A DNA stretch of 64,000 nt, from assembly GCA_029204225.1 (NCBI GenBank), contig CM055092.1:24625207-24689206 (forward strand). Reading direction: 5' to 3'. The stretch comes from Diphasiastrum complanatum. Lineage: Eukaryota > Streptophyta > Lycopodiopsida > Lycopodiales > Lycopodiaceae. The notes beneath the pieces were generated by a model. It worked only from the letters and a program-made list of their open reading frames with translations. It was not told where the DNA came from and did not search any database. The position numbers and the translations under genes were made by a program. Below are positions 11,322-21,943 of the stretch, in pieces; position 1 is the first letter of the stretch; each line of letters begins with the position of its first letter.

Positions 11322-11971
11322 GTGAAAGATTTCAGATCATTATGATCCAATCTACTTAAATGATCTTTGGTTAGAAAGAGAAATACACTACCAATCTCAC
11401 CAATGTAGAAAAATCAGCATCTACACACAAAATGAGATGCAAACATTGATAGAACTTGATCAAACTTGAATGAAATGAAAAAATATTGTTGCTTTCCATA
11501 CAAAACCATCAAGATATTGTATTTCACACGTGTGGATCCAAAATAACAATTATAGATCATTCTACACATAGAATTGTAAGCAATCACCAAGATAGTGCAC
11601 CAATGGATAGTAGAACCCAAGAGAACCATGTATAAGCATGAAATGAGATAGATAAGAGAGAAGAACCACTCTCTCCACGAGTTACATCCTTTTATAACAG
11701 GTCCAAACCTTATTTGGCCACTTGGCTTTCCCACCAAAATGCTAACCCTACTAATTTTGGGTCTAGATTCAATGTACCCAAGTTTTCAAATTTGAATCTA
11801 CTCAAACAACGCATTCTAACTTTCCCACACTTTCAAAAAGTGTTTGTTTAAATGAAATTTAGACTAATGAACTTTGAAAAGTCAATCTCTAAGTCTAAAA
11901 CAAGTTTTGGCCTCAATATGCCAAGTATGAAAATATAGCAAAATGTGATGAAACTAGTTGAATCTTTCACA
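11322..11971 (-). repeat. Family-B copia 5' LTR
   Basis: This 650-bp LTR begins TGTGAAAGATT and ends AATCTTTCACA. A second copy is at 47,638-48,287 (there a 3' LTR). A minus-strand TATA box, TATAAAAGG, is at 11,688-11,696, and TTCACACGTGTG is at 11,523-11,534. It was inserted into the integrase gene of copia X, whose sequence resumes at 11,972. Confidence 0.88.
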
Positions 11972-12323
11972 GATTGTCCTTCTAGTCTCCTTTTCTGCAC
12001 GCTCCTTGAAGATTCTAAAGCAACTGAAAGCTTCTGATTTTTTTTGGATAAAATACACCAGTCCTTCTGGAGAATTCATCAATAAAAGTTATAAAATACT
12101 CTGCATCCTTCAGAGAAAGATTCTTCATTGGGCCACAAATGTCTGATTGCACAACATCTAACAATCTTCTAGTAGTATGTTGATGGCTTGATCTAAATGG
12201 TTTCCTAGTATGTTTACCAACTAAATAGTCTTCACAGATAGGTAGCTCCACTTTATTACTAGGATAGTCTAGATCAAGAACAATAGAATGTTTAGACATT
12301 TGTTGTACAACAGCATGATTCAA
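11972..12323 (-). pseudogene. Copia X integrase fragment
   Basis: The translation on the minus strand holds the end of the gag-pre-integrase region (CEDYLVGKHTRKPF) and the start of the integrase core (VVQSDICGPMKNLSL, FITFIDEFSRR). The frame is shifted near 12,010 and the gene is then cut by the family-B LTR. The second catalytic Asp and the Glu are missing, so it is dead. Confidence 0.8.
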
Positions 12324-12386
12324 GTGACCAAGTCTATAATGCCAAAGTAAACTTTATTTGCTTGAATAGAAGTAGTGAGCGCTTGA

Positions 12387-12845
12387 CTAGAGGCTGAAAA
12401 AGCAATGACTTAATCTATACAAGTATCCATGTCTTTTTTCGAGTGCTAGGATCTTGCCTATCCTATCAACTACTTTGCATTGATCACATTCAAATTCTAC
12501 TTTATGTCCTAGATCTATGATTTTTCTTACAGAGAGCAGATTCGTAGTTAAATTGGGTATATATATGACTTTAGAAAGTAGCTTAGATTGATCATTTGCA
12601 AAGCTCAATCTCACAGTACCTTCACCTTTAATAGCTTGTGTGCTATTATCGCCAAGGTGAATGTATTTGTTGGTATTGTAGGGTGTATAGGACTCAAAAC
12701 AGCCAATGAGGTTGGTCATGTGTTGAGTGGCATTGGAATCTAGAAACCAAAAACTGTTGTTGGATGCTCCTTGATGGCTGGTCATGAAGGAATCATGATC
12801 CACTTGTTGAATGGGGTGTGGAGCTTCTGTAGCTACATTGGCCAC
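12387..12845 (-). pseudogene. Copia X protease region
   Basis: A 152-codon frame with the copia protease pattern, including WFLDSNATQHMT where the active site should be DSGA; Gly to Asn makes it inactive. LGDNSTQAIKGEGTV and TTNLLSVRKIIDLGHKVEF follow, typical of the protease to pre-integrase stretch. Homologous copies are at 47,186-47,572 and 63,660-64,000. Confidence 0.85.
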
Positions 12846-13690
12846 TTGATTCGATTGTCCCTTGATGTTGTTCTTTGCTTATAGCATCCAACAGTCTTGA
12901 ATCTCGTAGTTATTTCTCTTGCAGTATCTACAGAACAGTTTCTTCTTTGTCTACGAATTTGACTGTTCTTTGTGCTATGCTAGTTTCTAGTCTTGCTTTG
13001 ATTGCTTCGGGCCTTTCTTCTTTTTCTACTTAGTCGTGCTCTTGTTGGTGTACAAAGTGTGAGAATCAGCTGATGAACTGGAGGCTTCGTTCCTCCACAT
13101 GTCTTCTTGCAACAACATTGCAATGACTCTTGAGAGAGTCAGCTCTAGATGTGTTGTGATGATCATCACCCAGCTGTCGTATGAGCTTGGCAAGCTTGTA
13201 AGCAGTTGCATCATTGTGTCTTGATTGTTTATGACAGATCTGACAGCAGCCATTTGCTTCAACTGGTTCTTGAATTGGTTGATATGATTCTGCAGGGAAT
13301 CACCATTTGCCATCTTGAGGGAGTAAAATTTTTTTCTGAGATGTAGCTTGGAAGCTATATCTCTCACTTCATATAACGTGCTCAAGATGTCCCAGAATTC
13401 TTTGGATGTCTGGGCTTCGGACACATGGCTGATTTGAGTATCCGAAATGTTGAGGATAATCAACACATATGATTTGCCATCCTTCAGCTTCCATCTGGAA
13501 ATTGTTTCGTCGTCAGCTTCGGGTTTTCCTTTTTCACCTATAACAACGTAAAGTGATATTCGTATGCCCACATGGCATTATATGTTTTGTACTGGCCCAA
13601 CATATCTTGATCATTCAGCGAAACATATCTTGAATATTTTAGGGTTTAGGATTTAGAACTAGAATAAACAGATTTATATCACCATTTTCA
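12846..13690 (-). pseudogene. Copia X gag (UBN2-type) remnant
   Basis: The frame at 13,026-13,571 encodes the gag core (IILNISDTQISHVSEAQTSK, EFWDILSTLYEV, KLHLRKKFYSLKM). A zinc knuckle CRYCKRNNYEIQDC lies around 12,900-12,940 in another frame. The amino end (GQYKTYNAMWAYEYHF) is visible up to about 13,610. At least two frameshifts break it. The edge with the CACTA remnant is around 13,690. Confidence 0.75.
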
Positions 13691-15550
13691 AATTAAAACA
13701 TTACTTACCTGCAATAAACAATTGTGAGCAAATTCCCACTCCTGTTTCATCACGCGTTCACCATTTTCCGTTGCTTTTTCAAGAGTATCACAAATCCATT
13801 CACATGTGCATCGAGAAGGTAATTGTTCTAATGGCTCGTCATTCTCATGCAAATGGTGAGTCACCGTCCCGTTCCTTCTCCTGTAAGAGTATTTTTGTTT
13901 TGTTCGTCTCAAGGCCACACTTCTCTCTTTTTTGGCTTTTTCATACTTTGAAATCCACTTGTCCATTCTTCCACTATTTTATAAAATGAATGTGCCAAGT
14001 TTTTCACGTAACGACGCAAACATTTTCTTACAACTCCTTTTCCTTGAGGTAATTCACCTTTAACTCGAGCATCATCTTCATCACGCCATAACCTTGGCAT
14101 GCTATGGTGTATTTGCAAGAGATATTTTGTGGTGTAAAACAATGATTCTTGAACAAGCCAACATTCTCTACGATGCTACCTTCTGGCCTTGCCTTCTGCC
14201 TTTCAAAGTCTTTTATAACTTTCATTAACCGCTCAATGCAGAACATCCATCTAGTGTGCATTGGCTTGACAATGGAAATTTCATCAACCAAATGCACAAG
14301 TAGATGGACCTATATATCCATGAAAGAAGTTGAAAAATCTCTATCCAGCATGCACAAAAATTCAAAATAATGTACAAATAACGGAGCACATTCTTTTTGT
14401 ATTGTCATGTCTTTTTTAATGTCCCTAGTCACAAATGAGTTTTGTAAACACCTGACAATTGATGCGGATTTGTACAAAGTACTTTATAGATTGTCTCCTA
14501 AGCAACCTCGAATAGCAATCGGAAGAATGAATTGCAACATCTTTAGCCAATCATGAGATTTTAATCCACTAAATTTATCATCTTTGGTGAAAGAGTTGCA
14601 CAGGAAATGTGGATAGCCAGTTGGAGTTCTTATTTGTCTTATGACATTTTTTACTTGTGAGAGTTCTCCCTTTGTTAGAATCCATGACACACTAGGAATG
14701 CCTGTCATCCCACTTTCATCGTTTTGAATCCAATAAGGTCTCTTCACCTTAGCCACCTCCAAGTCTTGACGTGCTACAACAGTGTCATTTTCACCAATTA
14801 TATGTTCCATATACATTCACCCACCTTTTTGTATATATGCATAGGATCCAAGAGGTGATTGATTAAGAGATTTTTCCTATAGGGTAATCGTTGGAATATC
14901 AACAATCTTTTCATGCTTGTAATTGAATTATCCCATGAATCATTTACATCATGTTCTTTTATCCAGTCGTCATACCAATCTTTTACTCTCATTTGGATTG
15001 GTGGAGGTGTGAGTAAAGGGCCATCTTCTGGTCTTCCCCAGGCTCTTGCGTCCGAAAAGGATGAATGATTGGTGGTAATTTCTATGATTTATGTACACAA
15101 CTTTCCTCAACAAATTTGTACTATGACGACTTTCCAAATTTGGCCCACATATGTAGCATGCTTTATATCTAGATGTTGTAAAACCTGCATTTATAATTGC
15201 ATTAGTAAGTTAGAATATATTTATGAGATTTCATAGATCATGAGAATAAAAGATTATTATTAACAATCCAAACGAAGATCAATCATAACCAGGATAATCA
15301 TGCATTGTCCACATTAGAATTCCACGAAGAGTGAAATCTCTTTCTTGCAAAGGCCTTGAGATGTCATATGCATTGACACCATTCCAAAGCTTGGACAATT
15401 GTTCAACCAATGGTTCGAGGTAAACATCCATGTTCTTAATCTTGTGTTTTTCTAGAACCAATAGAGCTAGAAACAAATGTCCCGTTTTTATACTTAGCCA
15501 TGGAGGAATATTATAATTAATCTCTACTACTAACAACCTTGTCATTCTAA
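13688..15550 (-). pseudogene. CACTA (En/Spm) TNP2-like transposase remnant
   Basis: Scattered frames in the right order for a plant CACTA transposase. 15,279-15,545: NMDVYLEPLVEQL, LWNGVNAYD and LRGILMWTMHDYPGY (transposase_21 core). 15,000-15,200: YKACYICGPN. 14,798-14,992: LPYRKNLLINHLLDPMHI. 14,484-14,816: GYPHFLCNSF, GLKSHDWLKMLQFILPIAIR (start of DUF4218). 14,028-14,297: KPMHTRWMFCIERLMKVIK and KARPEGSIVE (DUF4218). 13,688-13,966: a basic tail. Several frameshifts and stops make it inactive. Terminal inverted repeats were not found on either side. Family assignment is firm; element borders are not. Confidence 0.82.
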
Positions 15551-15965
15551 AGTAGTGTCATATGATTTATAACCTTCACTTTTTGAGCTATTATCCCCTA
15601 GAAATGCTCTTCATACGTGATTGATCTAGTTTCTTTCTTAGTCCAACTAGATTCTGTGCAAATGCGACATAGTTAAAACTTTATGATGCCTTACTAAGGA
15701 CTTTATTCTTGTTTAGCATTGATTGTGTTTGTAATTGTATAGAAGTAATTGTATTGCCATAAATACGTTTTTCACAAATTCTTCATAATGTGAATTTGTC
15801 GATTTTCAAATCTTTGGCTATATAGTTATTGTCCAACATATGATAGAATTTATTTCATAAATGATTTGTATGTTCAGCATCTGCAAGTACTCTTTGCATG
15901 CGACCATGAGAGGAAGTGGTAGTGGTAGTGGTAGCGGACGTCATTGATCCAGATCTGTATATGAC
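15551..15965 (-). other. Unassigned stretch upstream of the CACTA remnant
   Basis: Minus-strand translation starts with MTSATTTTTTSSHGRMQ and then has several stops. It may be more of the CACTA transposase amino end, but no motif is convincing. Confidence 0.3.
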
Positions 15966-15967
15966 AA

Positions 15968-16342
15968 TTACGCCTCTAGCTTGATTGGTACCATGTTGCC
16001 CAAACAAAGGGCACAAAAGAAGGCGCCCCAGGTGACCTGGACTATGTTAGCACACTTCAAAATATTTAGGAGGTCGACTATGGAAGTAATGGAAGATACT
16101 TCATCTTTTATGTGAGACGGTTCAACATTAACTATCGTGTCCATAAACAATGCTACGATTAGAAAGGATGTGTCCGGATTCTCTGCAACCGACTCGACAA
16201 AAGTAATACTTATGAACTCATATGGCATGTTCTTGTTGCCACAACATTGTGAACATTTATAACCACCTTGCAAATTGCACTCTATTTTATGTGAACTTTT
16301 TGTTCGATCACGCTGAACACAAATTGTGATCACACTGTGCAT
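15968..16342 (-). CDS. 124-codon ORF at the RT position of copia F
   Basis: Lies 5 bp beyond the stop of the 332-codon ORF, where RT should begin in a normal copia. The translation holds a Cys cluster (YKCSQCCG) and a second Cys pair (FFCALCLG), with little similarity to RT. A few positions (IEC for IGCKW, FVESVA for FAPVA) could be traces of a very diverged RT, or the stretch could be captured host sequence. I do not recognise a family. Whether it is expressed is unknown. Confidence 0.35.
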   Translation of the reverse strand: MHSVITICVQRDRTKSSHKIECNLQGGYKCSQCCGNKNMPYEFISITFVESVAENPDTSFLIVALFMDTIVNVEPSHIKDEVSSITSIVDLLNILKCANIVQVTWGAFFCALCLGNMVPIKLEA

Positions 16343-16347
16343 TGATT

Positions 16348-17346
16348 TTATTTGTCTATTGTGACAACTTGCCTTGCTTGATCCATATGATTGAGCCTTG
16401 ATGGCTCCATCTTCATACTCAAGGTTCTTCTTGGAGTCCTTGGGCCTTGAGCTTGCTCCTCCACTTGACTTGACTCCAAACCATCAATGAATTGAATAAG
16501 GTGTTGATCCAAAGGTGCATCTTCAAGTTTACAGATCTTCCACTCTTGAAAGATCACATTTCCACCATTGACAAATTCTTTGGTTGAAAACAAGTAGATT
16601 CTACAATCTCTACTTGAAGAGCAAAACACTACCATTATTCCTATCATTGAAATAGGATAATCTTTGGTCCTTACATTGGAATGATCATGCACAAAGCATG
16701 TGGACACAAAGATTTCCAAAGCGAATGATGTTTCATCTTTTATGACTCTATTCAAACTATTACAAAAATAGTTATCCAATAAAAATGCCTCATCAACAAA
16801 AAATGTAGATTTCAAAGCAACCCATTGCATTGTCTTGTCATACAAAGTAATAAACACGATGAATCTTAAAGGTAAGAAACAAGTCACCTCATGTCTAGTA
16901 CTACTTTCCAAAAAGTATTCAAAGATAGTAGACTCTCCAATGCTCACCACCCTTGCAAGATGCACACTTGAATGGACAATTTGCATGCAATTTGATGACT
17001 CGGCCATTGTCATTGAGGACTCCCTTGGAACTCTCATGCTTTGAGGCTTATCCTCAAGATCTTCCTCCTTTTGATTCTCCTCCTCAATGCAAGCAAGATC
17101 ACACTTTGCCAAGATCTCCTCTTGAGTGATTTGCTCCTTTTCCAAGCTCATTCTTTCAAAAGCAACACTAGCTTCCAACTTAAACAATCTTCCATGTATA
17201 AATCCCTTTGCAATGCAAACATCATTCTTCAAGATGACACAAACACCATGCTTAAAGTGGACATCCAAACCACTTTCTAAGAGTAGACCAACACTAAGCA
17301 TAATCTTGGTGATTGATGGTACATAAAGGGCATTTTCTAGATCCAT
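16348..17346 (-). CDS. 332-codon ORF: protease end plus strongly diverged integrase, copia F
   Basis: Residues 1-60 are ordinary copia sequence following the protease (MDLENALYVPSITK, LLESGLDVHF, GRLFKLEAS). From about 70 on the zinc finger and DD35E core are not recognisable, yet landmarks in order recall integrase: EQITQEE, QIVHSSVH, FVDEAFLLDNYFCN, IFVSTCFV, GGNVIFQEW. The last part (GPRTPRRTLSMKMEPSRL) matches the integrase-RT linker of elements A and C. An open frame over about 1 kb is notable for a sequence without catalytic residues. It overlaps the gag-protease frame by 53 bp in another frame, so it is joined to it by a frameshift. Confidence 0.5.
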   Translation of the reverse strand: MDLENALYVPSITKIMLSVGLLLESGLDVHFKHGVCVILKNDVCIAKGFIHGRLFKLEASVAFERMSLEKEQITQEEILAKCDLACIEEENQKEEDLEDKPQSMRVPRESSMTMAESSNCMQIVHSSVHLARVVSIGESTIFEYFLESSTRHEVTCFLPLRFIVFITLYDKTMQWVALKSTFFVDEAFLLDNYFCNSLNRVIKDETSFALEIFVSTCFVHDHSNVRTKDYPISMIGIMVVFCSSSRDCRIYLFSTKEFVNGGNVIFQEWKICKLEDAPLDQHLIQFIDGLESSQVEEQAQGPRTPRRTLSMKMEPSRLNHMDQARQVVTIDK

Positions 17347-18416
17347 GCATTTTGAGGATTAAAGAGATGGTGCCAACACCATCTATCCTACACTCTTCAT
17401 CATTTGCAGTAAAGACAAACTTTGTAGTAGCATTGAAAGAGTGTAAGTTTGAGATATTATCATTTTCACAAGACATATGGGAGCTAGCCCCACTGTCAAT
17501 CCACCAATTGTCTCTTGAATTGCTATTGCTTGTTAGTAAGGATGTAGATGCCATCAAGAATACATCTACTTCATCCTCCTCCTCCTCCTTTGCAAGGTTT
17601 CCTTGTTTGTTCTCCTCCACTTGTGCTCTTAGCCTCTTGTAGCATTCAGATTCATAATGCCCCTTCCTTCCACAAAAGAAGCATTTTTGCTTTGACTTGT
17701 CCTTTGAGCTTGATGCTTCATCCTCTTCTTTGGCCTCCTTTGGATGGTTCTTCTTTCCATTAGTATTCTTTTTGCCCTTGAATGAGAAATTGGCTTTCTC
17801 ATCACCATCCTGCAATGACAAGGAACTCATCATAGATTTTCCATGGAGCATCCTACACTCTTCAGCCACTAATACACTGTGAAGTTTTTCTATATTTGGC
17901 AAAGTGTCTTGGATGGCAAAACTTTGGACTAAATTTGCAAAGTCATTTCCTAGACCATTAAGAACAATTTGTACAAGCTCTACATCATAAATCTTCTCTA
18001 CAATGGAAGCCAACTCCCTATTTAGAGACTTGATTCTGAGTACATAATCCTGTGCACTCTCCTCACTTCTCCTCCTGCTTTGCAAAATCTGATTTCTAAG
18101 CATAAGAACTTTGGAAGTGTTACTAGATTCATAGATTGATTTTAAAGACTCCTAAGCCTCTTTAGCACTATTACTTGCTGATACTTCTCTCAACAAATCA
18201 TTGCTCACATTCATCTTCACACAATGAAGTGCAAGCCTAGATCTCTTCTTGATCTAGCTAGCTCCTGTGCACCTAGAGGTTCATCTTCATCTTCAATCAA
18301 GAACTCATAAAGGTCTTGGAGCACCAAGAGTGACTCCATCCTAACCTTCCAAATAGCATACTTTGTAAAATTCAACCTCTCACTAGCTTCTGAAGGTATG
18401 CTCCAGTAGATCCCAT
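17294..18416 (-). pseudogene. Copia F gag-protease
   Basis: Start ATG at 18,416 (MGSTG). The first 300 bases carry frameshifts and stops, then 17,294-18,103 is open. Recognised parts: gag core (LRNQILQSRRRSEESAQDYV, LVQIVLNGLGNDFANLVQSF), zinc knuckle CFFCGRKGHYESEC and an intact protease site WWIDSGASSHM. A frameshift near 17,345 leads into the next ORF. Closely related to gag of A, C and D at protein level but a separate family. Confidence 0.85.
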
Positions 18417-19209
18417 CTTACTAGTGACTTCTATAAACAAGAAATAGATTTGATTGACTTGAAACTCACAAAGGTCTCACACTTGCAATGTTTCACTCAA
18501 ATTTGATTTCTAATCCAACAAATGGACTTATAATTACAGCTCTATCACTCCCTCACAAAGTTGGAATGAAGATAAGATGAAGTGAAAACTACTTTCAAAC
18601 AAATCTTGCCAAGAAATGGATCTGATTGTCTCTAGAAACTCACTAAGGTCTCTCTCTTGTAGTGTTTCACTCAAATTAGATTTATAATCCAACAAATGGA
18701 CTTATAATCTCAGTTCTAGCACTCCCTCACAAAGTTGGAATGAAGATAAGATGATGTGAAATCTACTTGCAATCAAATCTTGTCAATTTGGGCTATTTGT
18801 GGACAATAACATGACTAAATCTCCCTCACAATTTTTGATGTACTTTCAAGACCTGTAAAACAAGTTTAGAGGACCTTATTTCAGCCTGGATTAATTAGAT
18901 TTCATGACCCTATGTCAAATCTAATCAATGGCACTCAATCTTGGTAGCTTATCCTAATATTTCCACCAAACATTACATCAAAAGCTCACAAATTGAATTT
19001 CTTTGGATAAAATGAATACCATGCATTAAATGCAGGTTCAGAGGTGACCACACATGTGGATAGTATGGATTTGGAGCCCTACCAAGTTTGGGATCTAATC
19101 TCCTCACCAAAATCAAGATTCTAGCTTGCCCTCTCAATACTAGTTTTTAGCACCAAAACTTGCTAAAAATGGATTTGCATTAGATCAATGGCTTATGCTC
19201 TTGTACTTG
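18417..19209 (-). other. 5' leader of copia F
   Basis: Sequence between PBS and gag start. It contains an imperfect direct repeat of about 140 bp (near 18,460-18,600 and 18,640-18,780, sharing GTTTCACTCAAATT and CAACAAATGGACTTATAATC). No ORF is supported. Confidence 0.55.
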
Positions 19210-19221
19210 GCTCTGATACCA
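19210..19221 (-). other. Primer binding site of copia F
   Basis: Minus-strand TGGTATCAGAGC adjoining the LTR that begins at 19,222. Confidence 0.85.
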
Positions 19222-19551
19222 TGTAAAAGTACTGTACTTTAGGACCATAAATGGATCTACAAAAGATCCACAAGAGTGATTGGATGCTTGCTTACCAATC
19301 TATCAAAAAACTAGCCACAAAAAAGTTGATCTAGATTGGCAATATGACAAACAACAAGCATTAACAATCAAAAGCATTGATCAACATTGAAATCCAAGCC
19401 CACATGTGTGTACTACAGGCTGTAGTATGGCCTTCAACCTGAGAAACAGGTAGAAATTGATTCGGTTTCATTTGGATCACAAAAACTCAATGTACATAGT
19501 GAACTAGCTTGAGATTGCCAATGATTTGCCAATTTTTGGCAATTCTTCACA
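19222..19551 (-). repeat. 5' LTR of copia F (outer edge uncertain)
   Basis: Starts TGTAAAAGTACTG next to the PBS. The outer end is placed at the CTTCACA at 19,545-19,551 by analogy with the TTTTCACA ends of the other families. No second copy exists in the window, so the edge is inferred. Confidence 0.45.
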
Positions 19552-19846
19552 CATATGTCTCAATTAGAGTATTTGGGTCCTCTCAAGCTTACTAGTCACC
19601 AACATGCCCCGACATGGAATAAAATCAATGAATGACCAATAAACTCAAACACTGCAGGGCCGGTCTACCATATTAGGACTATTCCATGTCCTTAACCGAG
19701 TATGGCCATAACATGCTTCCTCCCTTAAACAGGTTCTATCTTCAGAACGAGAAAAAGAAAACATGAAACTATTTCTTAAGCTTTCAAGTCTTACCCATGA
19801 AACATTGTTTTTAGTATGATCTTTCTATTTAAATAAGTACTCAGAG
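19552..19846. other. No recognised gene
   Basis: Intervening sequence between copia F and copia derivative G. No ORF, repeat partner or motif was identified. Confidence 0.5.
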
Positions 19847-20485
19847 GTGCAGCAATATTTAAATTGCTTGCCTCCACTCATGAATATGTTGTGTGCCAAT
19901 TTATTGAGCAATAGGTGGCCAAGTGCTATTTTGGATGGAGGGACACCTTTTGAGATGCTATTCAAGAGGAGGCCGAGTGTCAACTTTCTAAGATTATTTG
20001 GATGCACATGCTATGTCAACATTACTCTTGATGATAGGACCAAGAAGGATCCATCTTCAAGAAGAGGTATTTTTGTTGGATATAGTGAGGTGAGTAAAGT
20101 GTACAAGGTTTACATTTCTTCTATTAACAAAGTGATTGTTGGTAGAGATGTCATCTTTGATGAGGGAAACATTCCAAAAGTGTCTTCAAGAATGATTGAT
20201 GGTAGTATGGATGGATCTAACATTCTTGATGTTGATGAAAAGGATCCTACCTTTGATTGTGATGATGATGGACCTTCATCAAGTCAAAAGCCAAGGCGAA
20301 CATCAAGAGAAAGACAAGCACCTTCAAGGCCCACATATGATCAAAAGGGTAAGCAAGTAGTTTCTAGAAATTATGTTGCTTTCCTAACCTCTTTGGATGA
20401 ACCTACAAGGGTAGATCAAGCAAGGAAAGAAGAGGAGTGGATCCAAGCAATGGATCTTGACTATCAAGCTCTTATGGAGAATTGA
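19847..20485 (+). pseudogene. Copia derivative G, integrase C-terminal part
   Basis: A 212-codon frame with LSNRWPSAILDGGTPFEML, RLFGCTCYVNITLDDRTK, GIFVGYSEVSKVYKVYI and VGRDVIFDEGNIPKV, the conserved C-terminal part of copia integrase, then the Pro/Arg-rich linker (SSSQKPRRTSRERQ) and the start of RT (EEEWIQAMDLDYQALMEN), where it stops. Catalytic D, D and E lie upstream and are missing. The match to G' (55,292-55,819) is close throughout. Confidence 0.85.
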
Positions 20486-21292
20486 ACATCTTTTGGAGGA
20501 TCTTCTTGTGTAGATGATGCTATGCAAGTGGATGGATGTTGTCTTGCTATAAAATCAAGTAGTGGATCTAGAAAATAAATTTGGTTCAATCACTTTGATG
20601 GTCAAGTTGAAGATCAAGAGGTTGATCTCAAAGCACTTCAACTAGTCAAAAGGAAAGTTGGCAGTTTGGAGCTAGTCAAGAGCATCAAAGGAGAGGTAAT
20701 TGGCCAAGATGTTATAGATCTATTTTTGTAGCTTATTGAAGACTCGGTGAAAAAAGCAGAAAGGAAGTGTTGTTCAATTCTACTTTACTTGTTCTATCTT
20801 ATGGTTGAGCATTTTTTTGTGGATGTGTGCAAATTGTCAAGATATGGTAAAACTAGCTTAGTACATTGGTGAACATCATTTTGATGTTGGATTTGTACTA
20901 GCATTCTTGGATGGTTATTGCTGATGGAAATGAAGCTATTGGAGGCTCATTATATCAATCATTCATGGCCAACTCATCAAGTGTTCATGATATCTTATGG
21001 CAAGATGAAGATTGAGGCTCATTCATGGACTGTCATGGTGGATTCATGGCAACAAAGGACAAAGGAGGGGACATGCAAGCAAACATTGATCACTCACATT
21101 TATTGTTTGTTTGCTATATTTTTCCAAAGAGTTCAGAGTTGAAAGAATGGAAGAATCATCTTATTTACATTCTACGTGATTCTTCATGTCTCATTGAAAT
21201 GATATTACAACATTTTGTGAGGGAGCAAGTCATTGAAAAGGAGGTGGAGCTTCAACAAGTGTCTTGTATAGCTAATATGAAAGGTCATGTGT
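20486..21292 (+). pseudogene. Copia derivative G, non-catalytic block replacing RT-RNase H
   Basis: About 750 bp where RT and RNase H should lie. It is shared with G' (54,484-55,200, minus strand), so it is a feature of the family and not random decay of one copy. No YVDD, DSDFAG or SSTEAEY motif. Weak positional echoes exist (GNEAIGGSL for the RNase H DSDFAGDQ region). It ends with a genuine copia C-terminal motif, HFVREQVIEKEVELQQVS. It could be a captured sequence or extremely diverged RT-RNase H. Confidence 0.55.
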
Positions 21293-21370
21293 GAACTTGC
21301 TCCACTATCAATCCACCAAGGATCTATATCTCCATCATTAACAAGCATACATGAAGACATCATCGTACAA
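21293..21370 (-). pseudogene. Inverted scrap of a copia protease
   Basis: The minus strand reads as LVNDGDIDPWWIDSGASS, the protease active-site region of an A/C-like copia, in opposite orientation to G on its left and Gypsy H on its right. It is a rearrangement scar. Confidence 0.7.
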
Positions 21371-21943
21371 AGCATTTAAGACACTCAAAACCACGATCTC
21401 CTCAAGACATGGGGACAAATCCATAACAAACTCTGTTTAATTCTCTTTGATGCACGCTCCTCTCATAATTTCATCTCTTTTAAGCTTGCACAAGAGATAG
21501 GAGTTGGTTCCTTCTCTGAATCTATGCTTAAGGCTAAAGGTGCTTGAAAAACTTAAGCTTCAAATGTCCGATTAATATGAACCTATAGAATTCATGGTAG
21601 GTCCTTTACAAAGAGTAGATGTAATCTTAGGCATGCCTTGGCACAAAATGCACAACCCTCTGGTCGACTATAATAAGCATTTGATTTCATGGAAGCACAA
21701 GGGTAAAGATGTTACTATGCATGCAGGACAGAGTGGCGAAACAATCTCTTTGAGAAGCCATATTCAGGTATCAAAGGTACTAAAGAAAGCAGTATTTTCT
21801 TATTTGTTGTTTGTTCAAAGTATGGATGATGATGTTGATGGAAATACGTATTCTTTGGACAATAATAGAAAAGACTTTTTACTAAAGTATTCTTCTTGTT
21901 TTTCTGATGAGCTACCAAAATCCTTACCCCCTGAAAGACCTTA
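21371..21943 (+). pseudogene. Gypsy H protease
   Basis: LFDARSSHNFISFKLAQEIG near 21,450 corresponds to the retropepsin active site, with DSG/DTG changed to DAR, so it is dead. The downstream frame 21,594-21,944 carries RVDVILGMPWHK and NPLVDYNKHLISW, the second conserved part of gypsy proteases. Confidence 0.75.

Larger units (their letters stand above)
15966..19551 (-). mobile_element. Copia element F, 3'-truncated
   Basis: Minus-strand copia with 5' LTR (19,222-about 19,551), PBS, a leader of about 0.8 kb, gag-protease (17,294-18,416), a diverged integrase-like ORF (16,348-17,346) and an unrecognised ORF (15,968-16,342). No RT with YVDD, no RNase H and no 3' LTR are seen before the boundary near 15,966. 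It is non-autonomous as it stands. Confidence 0.75.

Noticed and set aside
13771-13989. 72-codon plus-strand frame
   Set aside because: Antisense to the CACTA transposase remnant.
15900-15960. GGTAGTGGTAGTGG as a CACTA terminus
   Set aside because: It is a short trinucleotide repeat, without the CACTA...TAGTG inverted partner or a 3-bp target duplication.
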